Positions 8,503 to 15,587 of a stretch of 64,000 nt of DNA are shown here, one piece after another. Positions within the stretch are counted from its first letter, which is position 1; every line of letters starts with the position of its first letter. Where the stretch lies: NCBI GenBank assembly GCA_965243185.1, contig OZ251531.1, forward strand, positions 1,178,001 to 1,242,000. Direction: 5' to 3'. The notes under the pieces are model-generated. The model was not told where the DNA came from, did not search any database, and saw only the letters and a program-made list of their open reading frames with translations. The position numbers were made by a program, and so were the translations under genes. The DNA is from CBDBCU01 sp965243185. Its GTDB lineage: Bacteria > Chloroflexota > Dehalococcoidia > Lucifugimonadales > UBA3495.

Positions 8503-9003
8503 ATGACCAGTCAAGAGCAATCCCTCCACTACCTCCAAAGCCTCGGCTACCGCTTGACGCCGCAGCGCCTCCTGGTGCTGGCCATCGTCGCCGGCGGCCC
8601 CGGACACTTGGGCGTGGACGAAATCCACCGCCAGGCCCGGGCCGCCTATCCCTACTTGGACTTGGCCACGGTCTATCGCACCCTCCGCCTGTTCAAGCAA
8701 GTCGGCGTCGTTACCGAAGTGGACATCGACAACCGCCTCCATTACGAACTGACCGCCCCCGGCGAAAAACACCATCACATGGTCTGCCGCGACTGCCACC
8801 GGGCCATCAACCTCAACCCCCGTTACCTCGAGGAGTTCCGGGATACCCTGATGCGAGAGTTCGACTTCGCGCCGGATCTGGAACACTTCACCGTCTCCGG
8901 CCTTTGCCGCTGCTGCCGGGAAACCGCCGGAGCCGCCGCCAACCCTGCCAGCATTACCGCCGCCGCTGACCTTGACGATATTAACGATGCCGAAATCCAT
9001 TAA
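8503..9003 (+). CDS. zur: Fur-family metal-responsive repressor (probably zinc uptake regulator)
   Basis: The product (166 residues from ATG 8503) is a DNA-binding repressor. It has an N-terminal winged helix (YLQSLGYRLTPQRLLVLAIV ... DLATVYRTLRLFKQVGVV) and a dimerisation/metal half with HHHMVCRDC and a second CRCC, the two pairs of the structural zinc site. Upstream in-frame starts at 8350 and 8467 would put coding sequence over the tRNA, promoter and operator, so 8503 is preferred. The next gene overlaps its 3' end and encodes a zinc-type binding protein, so Zur is more likely than Fur or PerR. This rests on context, not on a diagnostic residue. Confidence 0.85.
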   Translation: MTSQEQSLHYLQSLGYRLTPQRLLVLAIVAGGPGHLGVDEIHRQARAAYPYLDLATVYRTLRLFKQVGVVTEVDIDNRLHYELTAPGEKHHHMVCRDCHRAINLNPRYLEEFRDTLMREFDFAPDLEHFTVSGLCRCCRETAGAAANPASITAAADLDDINDAEIH

Positions 9004-10051
9004 CCTTGCGCCCCGCCGTCCTTTGCCGGCGGCTTTCCTGACACTGCTGATTGCCCTGCTCCTGGCTTGCGCCCCGGCCGCCGCCCCGACCCCGGCGGCG
9101 GCACCGGCTTTGGCACAACCCGCCGCCGCTACGGATGGCAAGCTCCGCGTTGCCAGCACCGTCTCCCCCATCACCAGCCTGGTCGAAAATATCGGCGGCG
9201 ACCGCATAACGCTGACCGGCATCGTCCCGGAGGGAACTAACTCCCATACCTTTGAGCCGGCCCCTTCCCTGGCGGCAACCCTAGCGGCCGCCGACCTGTT
9301 CGTCGCCAACGGCCTCTTTCTCGAGGAACCCACCATTGAAATGGCCCGGGCCAATCTGAAACCCGGCGGCGTCATCCTCACCTTGGGCGACCGCGCCATC
9401 ACCCCCGAGGAATGGGTCTTTGACTTTTCCTTTCCCGAATCCGACGGCCACCCTAACCCGCATCTCTGGACTTCGCCCCCCTTGGGCCGCAAGTACGCTG
9501 AAATCATCCGGGACGAACTTTCCGTCCTCGACCCGCCAAATGCCGCTTACTACGCCGCCAACTACGCCAAATTTCAGTCCCGCATTGACGACCTGGACGC
9601 CCGAATCCACGCGGCCGTGGCCACCATTCCCCCGGAAAACCGCAAACTGCTGACCTACCACGATTCCTTTCCCCACTTCGGCCCCCGCTACGGACTGGAA
9701 ATAATCGGAGCCGTCCAGCCCTCCGACTTTACCGAACCCTCGGCCCGGGAAGTAGCGGCCCTGATTGACCAGGTGCGGGACACCGGCGTCCCGGCTATTT
9801 TCGGCTCCACCGTCTTTCCAAGCCCGGTAATGGAGCAAATCGCCCGGGAAGGCGGCGCCCAATTCGTTGACCAGCTCCGGGATGACGACCTTCCCGGTCA
9901 GCCGGGCGATGTCGAGCATACCTACCTTGGCCTGATTGTGGCCGATGCCCGGATTATCGTTACCGCCCTCGGCGGCGATGCGGCGGCCCTGGCTGACTTT
10001 GACCCCGGCTTGGTCTTTGCCGGCCCCAGCCAAGCCGTCTATCCCCAGTAA
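8987..10051 (+). CDS. znuA: Zinc-type ABC transporter substrate-binding lipoprotein
   Basis: A cluster-A1 metal-binding lipoprotein of about 354 residues: signal LTLLIALLLAC with the lipobox Cys, then a Pro/Ala linker. Metal ligands by family alignment are His in TNSHTFEP, His in HPNPHLW, and His in LLTYHDSFPHFG. A His at that third site is the zinc pattern; Mn/Fe proteins have Glu there. The Asp expected in Mn proteins is absent (IFGSTVFPS). The usual His-rich loop is minimal. ATG 8987 lies inside the end of the regulator gene; a TTG at 8972 is an alternative. It delivers Zn to the permease below. Confidence 0.87.
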   Translation: MPKSINLAPRRPLPAAFLTLLIALLLACAPAAAPTPAAAPALAQPAAATDGKLRVASTVSPITSLVENIGGDRITLTGIVPEGTNSHTFEPAPSLAATLAAADLFVANGLFLEEPTIEMARANLKPGGVILTLGDRAITPEEWVFDFSFPESDGHPNPHLWTSPPLGRKYAEIIRDELSVLDPPNAAYYAANYAKFQSRIDDLDARIHAAVATIPPENRKLLTYHDSFPHFGPRYGLEIIGAVQPSDFTEPSAREVAALIDQVRDTGVPAIFGSTVFPSPVMEQIAREGGAQFVDQLRDDDLPGQPGDVEHTYLGLIVADARIIVTALGGDAAALADFDPGLVFAGPSQAVYPQ

Positions 10052-10143
10052 GCAGTAAATCAACCCAACCCTCCGCTTATCCCGAACTTTGCCGGAGGAG
10101 CCAGCGCCACCCGGCAAAGCAAGCCAAAGCCTAAGGACAAACC

Positions 10144-11025
10144 ATGTTACATCCATTTCCCCACCAGCGCGGGTCGGGGGAGCCTATTGTCGAACTGCAA
10201 GCCGTTACCGCCGGCTACGAAGGGCAGGTCGTATTGACCAATGTCAGCCTGCGGGTAATGCCCGGCGATTTCGTCGGACTGCTCGGCCCCAGCGGCTCCG
10301 GCAAAACTACCCTGCTCCGCTCCATCCTCGGCGCGGCCCGGGTGTTCCACGGCGCCGTGACCGTGAACGGCGCAGCCGCCCACGGCAAACGCGCCCCGGC
10401 CGGCTATGTCCCCCAACTCGAAACCATCGACTGGAACTTTCCCGTAACCGTCGAGGAAGTAGTCCTGATGGGCTGCACCCGCCGCAATCCCCTGCTCCCC
10501 TGGCACCGCAAGCAAGACCGGGAACTGGCTGGCGAAATGATGGAGCGGCTCGGCATTGCCCACTTATTCCGCCGCCACATCCGGGAACTCTCCGGCGGAC
10601 AGCAACAGCGCGTCTTTCTGGCCCGCGCCCTGGTTAGCAACCCGGAACTGCTCCTCCTCGACGAACCCACCAGCGGCGTCGACATCAAAACCCGGGACGA
10701 AGTGATGCATCTGCTCCACGAACTGAACCATCAGGGCATTACCGTGCTGCTGACCACCCACGAAATCAACGCCGTCGCCGCCCATCTGCCTTGGCTGGTC
10801 TGTCTCAACGGGCATATCCTGGCCGAAGGGCCGCCGGCCGAAGTCATCTCCCCGGAAATCCTGCGCCAAACCTACGGCGCGGAAATGCCGGTAATCGAAT
10901 ATCAGGGAATGACCCTGGTCGCGGAAAGCCCCCATCTGTTCGGCCGCAACGGTTCCTATCGGAACGGCGTTGCCCCTCAGGAAATCTCGACCGCAGCGGA
11001 GTCAAAAGTTGCTGGAACCCTTTAG
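10144..11025 (+). CDS. znuC: Zinc/manganese ABC transporter ATP-binding protein
   Basis: A cytoplasmic ATPase of 293 residues. Walker A is GPSGSGKTT, signature RELSGGQQQRVFLARAL, Walker B LLLLDEPTSGVD, and the switch His is in LLTTHEINAVA. The sequence YVPQLETIDWNFPVTVEEVV is typical of metal-type (MntB/ZnuC/TroB) ATPases. It follows the binding-protein gene after 92 bases that show no promoter, and overlaps the permease gene, so it belongs to the same operon. Metal choice is inferred from the binding protein. Confidence 0.88.
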   Translation: MLHPFPHQRGSGEPIVELQAVTAGYEGQVVLTNVSLRVMPGDFVGLLGPSGSGKTTLLRSILGAARVFHGAVTVNGAAAHGKRAPAGYVPQLETIDWNFPVTVEEVVLMGCTRRNPLLPWHRKQDRELAGEMMERLGIAHLFRRHIRELSGGQQQRVFLARALVSNPELLLLDEPTSGVDIKTRDEVMHLLHELNHQGITVLLTTHEINAVAAHLPWLVCLNGHILAEGPPAEVISPEILRQTYGAEMPVIEYQGMTLVAESPHLFGRNGSYRNGVAPQEISTAAESKVAGTL

Positions 11026-11881
11026 CTACGAATTTTTTGTCCGCGGCCTGCTGGCGGCCACCCTGGTCGGCGGCTTGTGCGGCCTCATTGGCGTCTATAT
11101 CGTCCTGCGGCGGATGGCTTATATCGGGCATGGCTTGTCCCACGCCGTCTTTGGCGGCGCGGTCGTCAGCTATGTAATGTCCATCAACTTCTTTGTCGGC
11201 GCCAGCGTCTGGGGCTTCCTGTCGGCATTGCTGATAACCCTGACCACCCGCAAACGCAAAATCGGCGCCGACGCCGCCATCGGCATCATCACCACCGCCA
11301 GCTTTGCCCTCGGCATTGCCCTCATCAGCCGCTTCAAGACCTTTACCCGCAGCTTCGACGCCGCCCTCTTTGGCAACATCCTCGGCGTTACCCCCGGCGA
11401 CCTGATTGCCATTATCGCCGTTACCGCCGCCACCCTGGTTATCCTGATTGTGGGCTACAAACTCTTTCTATTTACCGCCTTTGAGCCGGAAGTAGCCGGC
11501 TTTTACGGCGTAGCCACCGGCTGGGTCGATGCGTTGTTTTCCCTGGTACTGGCCGCCACTATCGTTGTCTCCATTCAGGTCTTGGGCGTTACGATGATTG
11601 CCGCCGCCATCGTCATCCCGCCCATCGTAGCCCGCCTGCTGACCGACCGCTTCCGCACGATGGCATTGCTTTCCACCGTCCTGGGCGCCTTTTGCGGGTT
11701 AGGCGGCGTCTATCTCAGCTACTTCGTCGATGTATCCTCCGGCGCCAGCGTAGTACTCTTTTCCGCCCTGCTCTTTGTGCTGGCCTTGCTCTACAGCAAC
11801 CTGCGGGGACTGCTCAGCGGTTGGCGGCGGCCCGGCAACCGGCAGCGGCTCGCCCAAAGCCATTCCGACGCTTTCGATTAG
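11009..11881 (+). CDS. znuB: Zinc/manganese ABC transporter permease
   Basis: An ABC-3 family integral membrane permease (about 290 residues, eight or nine hydrophobic helices). Family hallmarks include LVGGLCGLIGVYIVLRRMAY near the N terminus and LGVTMIAAAIVIPPIVARLL in the C-terminal half. No ATG fits; TTG 11009 has GGAG seven bases upstream and gives the usual LLEPFSYEFFVRG start. A TTG at 10970 would give a less typical N terminus. It overlaps the ATPase gene by 17 bases, so translation is coupled. Confidence 0.87.
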   Translation: MLEPFSYEFFVRGLLAATLVGGLCGLIGVYIVLRRMAYIGHGLSHAVFGGAVVSYVMSINFFVGASVWGFLSALLITLTTRKRKIGADAAIGIITTASFALGIALISRFKTFTRSFDAALFGNILGVTPGDLIAIIAVTAATLVILIVGYKLFLFTAFEPEVAGFYGVATGWVDALFSLVLAATIVVSIQVLGVTMIAAAIVIPPIVARLLTDRFRTMALLSTVLGAFCGLGGVYLSYFVDVSSGASVVLFSALLFVLALLYSNLRGLLSGWRRPGNRQRLAQSHSDAFD

Positions 11882-12008
11882 GCAAGTACCGGTTATTTTG
11901 CAATCCCCGGATTATGCCGCCGCCCGGTTAATGCGCTATAATAATCCCCGTTGCCCCGGGCCGGCCGGCGGCCCGGCATCTTGGTAAGGATGGCATAGTC
12001 AAGTCAGG

Positions 12009-12863
12009 ATGAATCAGTTGGCGCGCGCCGCCCATTGGGCGGACCGATTAGTGCATAACCGGGTTTTTGAATACTCCATCATCGGAGTCATTCTCTTTAA
12101 CGCCGTCCTGCTGGGACTGGCCACCGTGCCGGAAGCCCGGCCCTATGCGGAATTGATCCGCTTGGGCAATCGGGCGGTACTGGGCATTTTCATCGTCGAA
12201 GCCCTGTTGAAAATGCTGGCCTTCGCCCCCCGCAGCTACCTCTACTTCCGGGATGGCTGGAATGTTTTTGACTTCCTGATTATCGTCCTCGGCTTGGCGC
12301 CGACTACCGGCCAGTTCGCCGCGATTGGGCGGCTGGCCCGCCTGCTGCGGATTTTTCGTCTGGTGTCGACGGTGCGCGAACTGCGGATGGTCGCCTCCGC
12401 CCTGATGCACGCCCTGCCCAGCGTCTCCCATGTTGTCGCCCTGTTGGCCGTTTTTCACTACATCTACGCCATCATCGGCTTTCAGCTGTTCCAGGAAACC
12501 AACCCGGCCAACTGGGGCACCTTGGGGCAGGCGGTGCTGACCCTGTTCAGCCTGCTGACCCTGGACGACTGGACGCGGATAATGCTCATCGATATGCAGA
12601 CCGCGCCCTTGGCCTGGATTTTCTATGTCAGCTACATATCCATCGGCACCTTTGTGGTCATCAACCTTTTCGTCGCCATCATCGTCAACAGCCTCGAGGA
12701 AATCCGCGAACAGCACCAGCGCGACGCTGACCGGCTGCAAGCCCCCTCCCACGATGAACTGCTCCAGGAATTGCGCCAAGCCCGGGAGATGATGCTGCGC
12801 CTGGAACGGCTGCTCGAAGCCGAGGACGACGAACAGTCCCATAAAGAGGACGGGCCGGGGTAG
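12009..12863 (+). CDS. Bacterial voltage-gated cation channel (NaChBac type) with TLDDW filter
   Basis: A 284-residue single-domain, six-helix channel that would form a homotetramer in the cell membrane. S4 carries arginines every third residue (R108, R111, R114, R117 in AIGRLARLLRIFRLV). The pore loop reads LLTLDDWTR (184-190), where characterised sodium channels have TLESW. S6 is FVVINLFVAIIVNSLEEI. The C terminus is an acidic neck plus coiled coil (ELLQELRQAREMMLRLERLL), as in NaChBac/NavAb. Two Asp at the filter entrance resemble the engineered calcium-selective CavAb (TLDDWSD), but R190 replaces its third Asp. Calcium or mixed selectivity is an inference. It stands alone, 127 bases after the zinc operon. 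Confidence 0.9.
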   Translation: MNQLARAAHWADRLVHNRVFEYSIIGVILFNAVLLGLATVPEARPYAELIRLGNRAVLGIFIVEALLKMLAFAPRSYLYFRDGWNVFDFLIIVLGLAPTTGQFAAIGRLARLLRIFRLVSTVRELRMVASALMHALPSVSHVVALLAVFHYIYAIIGFQLFQETNPANWGTLGQAVLTLFSLLTLDDWTRIMLIDMQTAPLAWIFYVSYISIGTFVVINLFVAIIVNSLEEIREQHQRDADRLQAPSHDELLQELRQAREMMLRLERLLEAEDDEQSHKEDGPG

Positions 12864-12890
12864 CGGATTGCCTTACCCGGCAATAGAAAT

Positions 12891-12960
12891 CGTCATTCCC
12901 GTGAAAACGGGAATCCAGAGTCCTCGGCTTTTCTGGATTCCCACTTTCGTGGGAATGACG
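12891..12960. repeat. 70-bp palindromic dispersed repeat, copy 3
   Basis: The inverted arms CGTCATTCCCGTGAAAACGG and the matching GTGGGAATGACG end enclose a 15-base centre. It is the same family as 2275-2344 and 29546-29614. It lies between the convergent ends of the channel gene and the Cys/HTH gene. Confidence 0.8.
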
Positions 12961-12997
12961 ATAAGTAGGGCGCCAAGTATAGGCTATAGCCCTGTCC

Positions 12998-13354
12998 CTA
13001 AGCCGCCAAAGCCATCCGCTGCCGCCCGTAGTTGATGGCGCTGGCGTAGCGGGCCGCTTCCGGGCTGGCTTTCTTGCACCGCTCCATAATCCGAAAAATG
13101 GTGCGTACCGTTACCGAAAACCGTTCCGCCGCTGCCTCCGCCGACAGCCTTTCCCGCTCCATCACCGCCACCACCCGGAAATCCTTGGCCAGCCGCCGGT
13201 TCTGCTGATACCACTCCAGGTCGTCGAACTTGCACTGCGGCAAGGGGCAATCCAGGCAGGAATCCGACGCCTCGCACCCGGTATCGGCATAGTGAAAGAA
13301 CTCCGGCGTCGCGTCCACCGCCCGGATTTGGCTCTCCAACGCTTGTTGCGTCAT
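12998..13354 (-). CDS. Small Cys-cluster helix-turn-helix protein under a LexA-type operator
   Basis: A 118-residue protein. A cysteine cluster (GCEASDSCLDCPLPQC, spacing C-x5-C-x2-C-x4-C) could hold zinc or an iron-sulphur cluster. It is followed by a basic linker and a helix-turn-helix (LSAEAAAERFSVTVRTIFRIMERCKK). ATG 13354 has GGAGGT eight bases upstream. The GTG at 13363 overlaps that site and is less likely. A transcription factor is plausible; the target is unknown. Its promoter contains GAAC-N4-GTTC between -35 and -10, suggesting DNA-damage control. It stands alone. Confidence 0.8.
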   Translation of the reverse strand: MTQQALESQIRAVDATPEFFHYADTGCEASDSCLDCPLPQCKFDDLEWYQQNRRLAKDFRVVAVMERERLSAEAAAERFSVTVRTIFRIMERCKKASPEAARYASAINYGRQRMALAA

Positions 13355-13375
13355 TGCGTTCACCTCCGCTTCTAT

Positions 13376-13431
13376 AAAACCTTTGTTCTAGGTTGCGGCA
13401 AAGTATAGAACGCCCGTTCTTTCCTTGTCAA
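13376..13431 (-). promoter_or_regulatory. Promoter with two LexA-like boxes
   Basis: On the minus strand, TTGACA (13431-13426) and TATACT (13407-13402) are 18 bases apart. The spacer and the first base of the -10 hold a perfect palindrome AGAACGGGCGTTCT (13420-13407), matching the Gram-positive-type SOS box GAAC-N4-GTTC. A second, one-mismatch copy (AGAAC-AAAG-GTTTT) lies downstream at 13389-13376. A repressor bound here would block RNA polymerase. Binding by LexA is inferred from the motif. Confidence 0.7.
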
Positions 13432-13495
13432 CCCTTCTTTTCGTCAATTTTCGGACAATTTTAAGAAATCAAACAAAAACTTTCATGGCCAAGGC

Positions 13496-13521
13496 GGGGG
13501 AACTTTTGTAAAAGTTCCCCC
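13496..13521. repeat. 26-bp palindrome GGGGGAACTTTT-GT-AAAAGTTCCCCC, copy 2
   Basis: Identical in both arms to the palindrome at 7465-7490; only the central dinucleotide differs. A T-rich run (TATTTTTT) follows about six bases later, so on the plus strand it also looks like an intrinsic terminator, although no rightward gene ends nearby. Confidence 0.7.
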
Positions 13522-13619
13522 GGCTGTATTTTTTCGCCCCTTCTCCCGGAACTTCCCCAACCCCTCCGGCCGCCAACCAATCCCCTCCCAAAATGGCACC
13601 AATCGCAGAAAAGGCCTCC

Positions 13620-13760
13620 GGCACTGTTTCAGAAAGTGTTGGCACTGGTTCGGACGGCATTTTTACGGCATCAATTCCGAGTCAGGCAGATGCGTGAGAA
13701 GGCGGAAATTTGCTCATTTTAAGGCATATTTTCCCAACCAACACTTTCTGAAACAGTGCC
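13620..13760. mobile_element. 141-bp MITE-like element with perfect 23-bp inverted ends
   Basis: The left end (13620-13642, starting GGCACTGTTTCAGAAAG) and the right end (13738-13760, ending TTTCTGAAACAGTGCC) are perfect inverted repeats around 95 bases of non-coding sequence. A three-mismatch copy of the same 23-mer is at 32901-32923. No transposase lies inside. No clear target duplication is visible. The right end stops 16 bases before the rpsB promoter. Confidence 0.7.
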
Positions 13761-13775
13761 CGTTCGGCGGGGGCA

Positions 13776-13804
13776 TTGCCCGGTTCGCTGGGCTGTGTTA
13801 TACT
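13776..13804 (+). promoter_or_regulatory. Promoter of the rpsB-tsf-pyrH cluster
   Basis: TTGCCC (13776-13781) and TATACT (13799-13804) are 17 bases apart. The predicted start lies about 36 bases before the rpsB ATG. Confidence 0.6.
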
Positions 13805-13846
13805 TTTCCGCAAATCCTGCGTCAGCAGTTATAAGGACAGGTGATT

Positions 13847-14794
13847 ATGGTACAGTCGGTAGAGCGTCCGGAACGGCCGGCGATGGCCGGGCCGGGGCCG
13901 GGAGGGCCCCGGATGAGTCCGCATCCCCAATCGCATCACGGCCCCTTGACGATGAAGTCGCTGCTGGAGGCCGGCGTCCATTTCGGTCACCAGACCCGGC
14001 GCTGGAATCCGCGGATGAAGCGGTACATCTTTACCCAGCGCAACGGCATCCACATCATCGACTTGCAGCAGACGCTGGGGCTGATGAACGAAGCGTACCG
14101 GGCGATGGTGCAGGTGGCGGCCCAAGGCGGCAAGGTGCTGTTTGTCGGCACCAAGAAGCAGGCGCAGGAGGTGATGCAGAGCGAGGCGGAACGCTGCGGG
14201 ATGTGGTACATCAACCAGCGTTGGCTGGGCGGCACCCTGACCAACTTCCAGACCATCCGCAGCCGCATCAACTATATGATTGAGTTGCAGCAGCAGCGGG
14301 ATTCCGGCTTTTTCCGCCGCCTGCCCAAGAAGGAAGGGCTGAAGCTGGAGGAGACTCTGGCGAAGCTGGAGAAGTATTTTCTGGGCATCCGCAATATGAC
14401 GGCGCTGCCGCAGGCGATGTTTATCATCGACATCTGCAAGGAGGACATCTGCGTGGCGGAAGCCCGGCGGATGAACATTCCCATCTTTGCCATCGTGGAT
14501 ACCGACACCAACCCGGACCTGGTAACTCGTCCCATCCCGGGCAATGATGACGCGGTGCGTTCGATCCGGCTGGTAACGGGCCGGCTGGCCAGCGCCATTC
14601 TGGAAGGGCAGGCGGAGCGGGAAGCGCTATTGCGGGAACAGCAGGCCCAAGCCGAAGCGGCGGCGGACCTGCGGGAGGCGGTCGAGGACCCGGAGCTTTC
14701 CGACGAGGAGATGGAACGCCGGGCGTTGGCGGCGATGCCCCTGGAGGATTTGGCGGAGATGATGGCACAGCCCCGGGAGATAACGGACGGCTAG
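13847..14794 (+). CDS. rpsB: 30S ribosomal protein S2
   Basis: The product (315 residues) joins the small ribosomal subunit. The S2 core starts at MKSLLEAGVHFGHQTRRWNPRMKRYIF and contains FVGTKKQAQE, CGMWYINQRWLGGTLTNF, and AIVDTDTNPDLVTRPIPGNDDAVRSIRL. The 37-residue Pro/His/Gly-rich N-terminal extension and the acidic C-terminal tail (EAVEDPELSDEEMERR) go beyond the usual 230-260 residues. ATG 13847 has AAGGA upstream; GTG 13841 is also possible. It is the first gene of the cluster. Confidence 0.96.
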   Translation: MVQSVERPERPAMAGPGPGGPRMSPHPQSHHGPLTMKSLLEAGVHFGHQTRRWNPRMKRYIFTQRNGIHIIDLQQTLGLMNEAYRAMVQVAAQGGKVLFVGTKKQAQEVMQSEAERCGMWYINQRWLGGTLTNFQTIRSRINYMIELQQQRDSGFFRRLPKKEGLKLEETLAKLEKYFLGIRNMTALPQAMFIIDICKEDICVAEARRMNIPIFAIVDTDTNPDLVTRPIPGNDDAVRSIRLVTGRLASAILEGQAEREALLREQQAQAEAAADLREAVEDPELSDEEMERRALAAMPLEDLAEMMAQPREITDG

Positions 14795-14803
14795 GCTTTG
14801 CGG

Positions 14804-14829
14804 GCCGGCCGCCGGGTAAGGCGGCCGGC
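14804..14829. other. Strong hairpin between rpsB and the next gene
   Basis: GCCGGCCGCC (14804-14813) pairs perfectly with GGCGGCCGGC (14820-14829) around a six-base loop. No T tract follows, so it may be an attenuator, a partial terminator or an mRNA processing signal rather than a full terminator. Confidence 0.5.
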
Positions 14830-14881
14830 TTGGCAAGGGTCGGATAGCAGCAGGCAGTAAAGCGAAGGTAGAGGCGGAGTC

Positions 14882-15289
14882 ATCAGAAAGTTCATCGGGG
14901 AATACTGGATAATTTACTACCTGTCCTATCCGGTGTTTGCGGCTATACTGTTCTGGCTACGCCGGGGATCGTCCCGTTGGCAAGAGGATTGGGTAAGTCT
15001 GCTGGCCGACATCTTGGGGGTGGCGCTGGCGGGAGCCGTCGTTTTTACCATCTTTTCGGAGGTGCTGGGTAAAATGGTGCTTTTGATACCGAAGGCGGTA
15101 CGGAAAATCCGGGACGAGGGGCGGGCGGAAGGTCAGGCCGAGGGCCGCGCCGAGGAACAGGAAGCCCAACGCCGCCGCCGTGAGGAAGCCCTGCGTCGTT
15201 TCGGTGTCGAGGAAAACGGCGTAAGCCGCTTGACTTTCACCCAGGAAGTCTTGGACTTTCTCGACGGCAAAGGGGAAGAGCAACCCTAA
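14882..15289 (+). CDS. Small membrane protein with charged coiled tail
   Basis: The frame from about 14882 reads IRKFIGEYWIIYYLSYPVFAAILFWLRRG, a second hydrophobic helix (LLADILGVALAGAVVFTIF), the signature EVLGKMVLLIPKAVRKIRDEGRAEG, then an Arg/Glu-rich helix. A homologue lies at 29120-29467 and begins MIRLMERWGKYWVIYYG. Alignment puts the start near 14882, where the codon is ATC preceded by GTC, so either a non-standard start is used or the start was mutated. GTG 14933 would lose the first helix. Function unknown. It sits between rpsB and tsf, away from its usual context. Confidence 0.55.
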   Translation: MRKFIGEYWIIYYLSYPVFAAILFWLRRGSSRWQEDWVSLLADILGVALAGAVVFTIFSEVLGKMVLLIPKAVRKIRDEGRAEGQAEGRAEEQEAQRRRREEALRRFGVEENGVSRLTFTQEVLDFLDGKGEEQP

Positions 15290-15298
15290 ACTCTCCCC

Positions 15299-15538
15299 AT
15301 CTTTTCGGAGGCGCTGGGTAAAATGGTGCTTTTGATACCGAAGGCGGTACGGAAAATTCGGGACGAGGGGCGCGCCGAGGGCTTGGTCGAGGGCCGCGCG
15401 GAGGAACAGGAAACCCAACGCCGCCGACGCGAGGAAGCCCTGCGTCGTTTCGGTGTCGAGGAAAACGGCGTACGCTGCTTGACTTTCACCAAGGAAGTCT
15501 CGGACTTTCTCGCCGGCAAAGGGGAAAACTGCGCTTAA
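15299..15538 (+). pseudogene. Tandem partial copy of the preceding small membrane protein gene
   Basis: The sequence from ATCTTTTCGGAGG at 15299 repeats the one starting at 15050, offset by 249 bases. It encodes the same GKMVLLIPKAVRKIRDEGRAEG signature and charged tail, ending LAGKGENCA. Both transmembrane helices are missing and ATG 15323 lacks a ribosome binding site. It looks like a tandem duplication of the 3' half of the gene and is probably not functional. Confidence 0.65.
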
Positions 15539-15587
15539 CCTAATCCCCGGTGGGACGGGGAGGTAATTACTGAACTGGGAGGATACT

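Noticed and set aside
11931..11942. TATAAT (11937-11942) as promoter of the channel gene
   Set aside because: No -35 sequence at suitable distance; kept out of the feature list as unsupported.
13469..13660. 63-residue minus-strand frame
   Set aside because: It runs across the 26-bp palindrome and the left end of the MITE-like element; no start signal.
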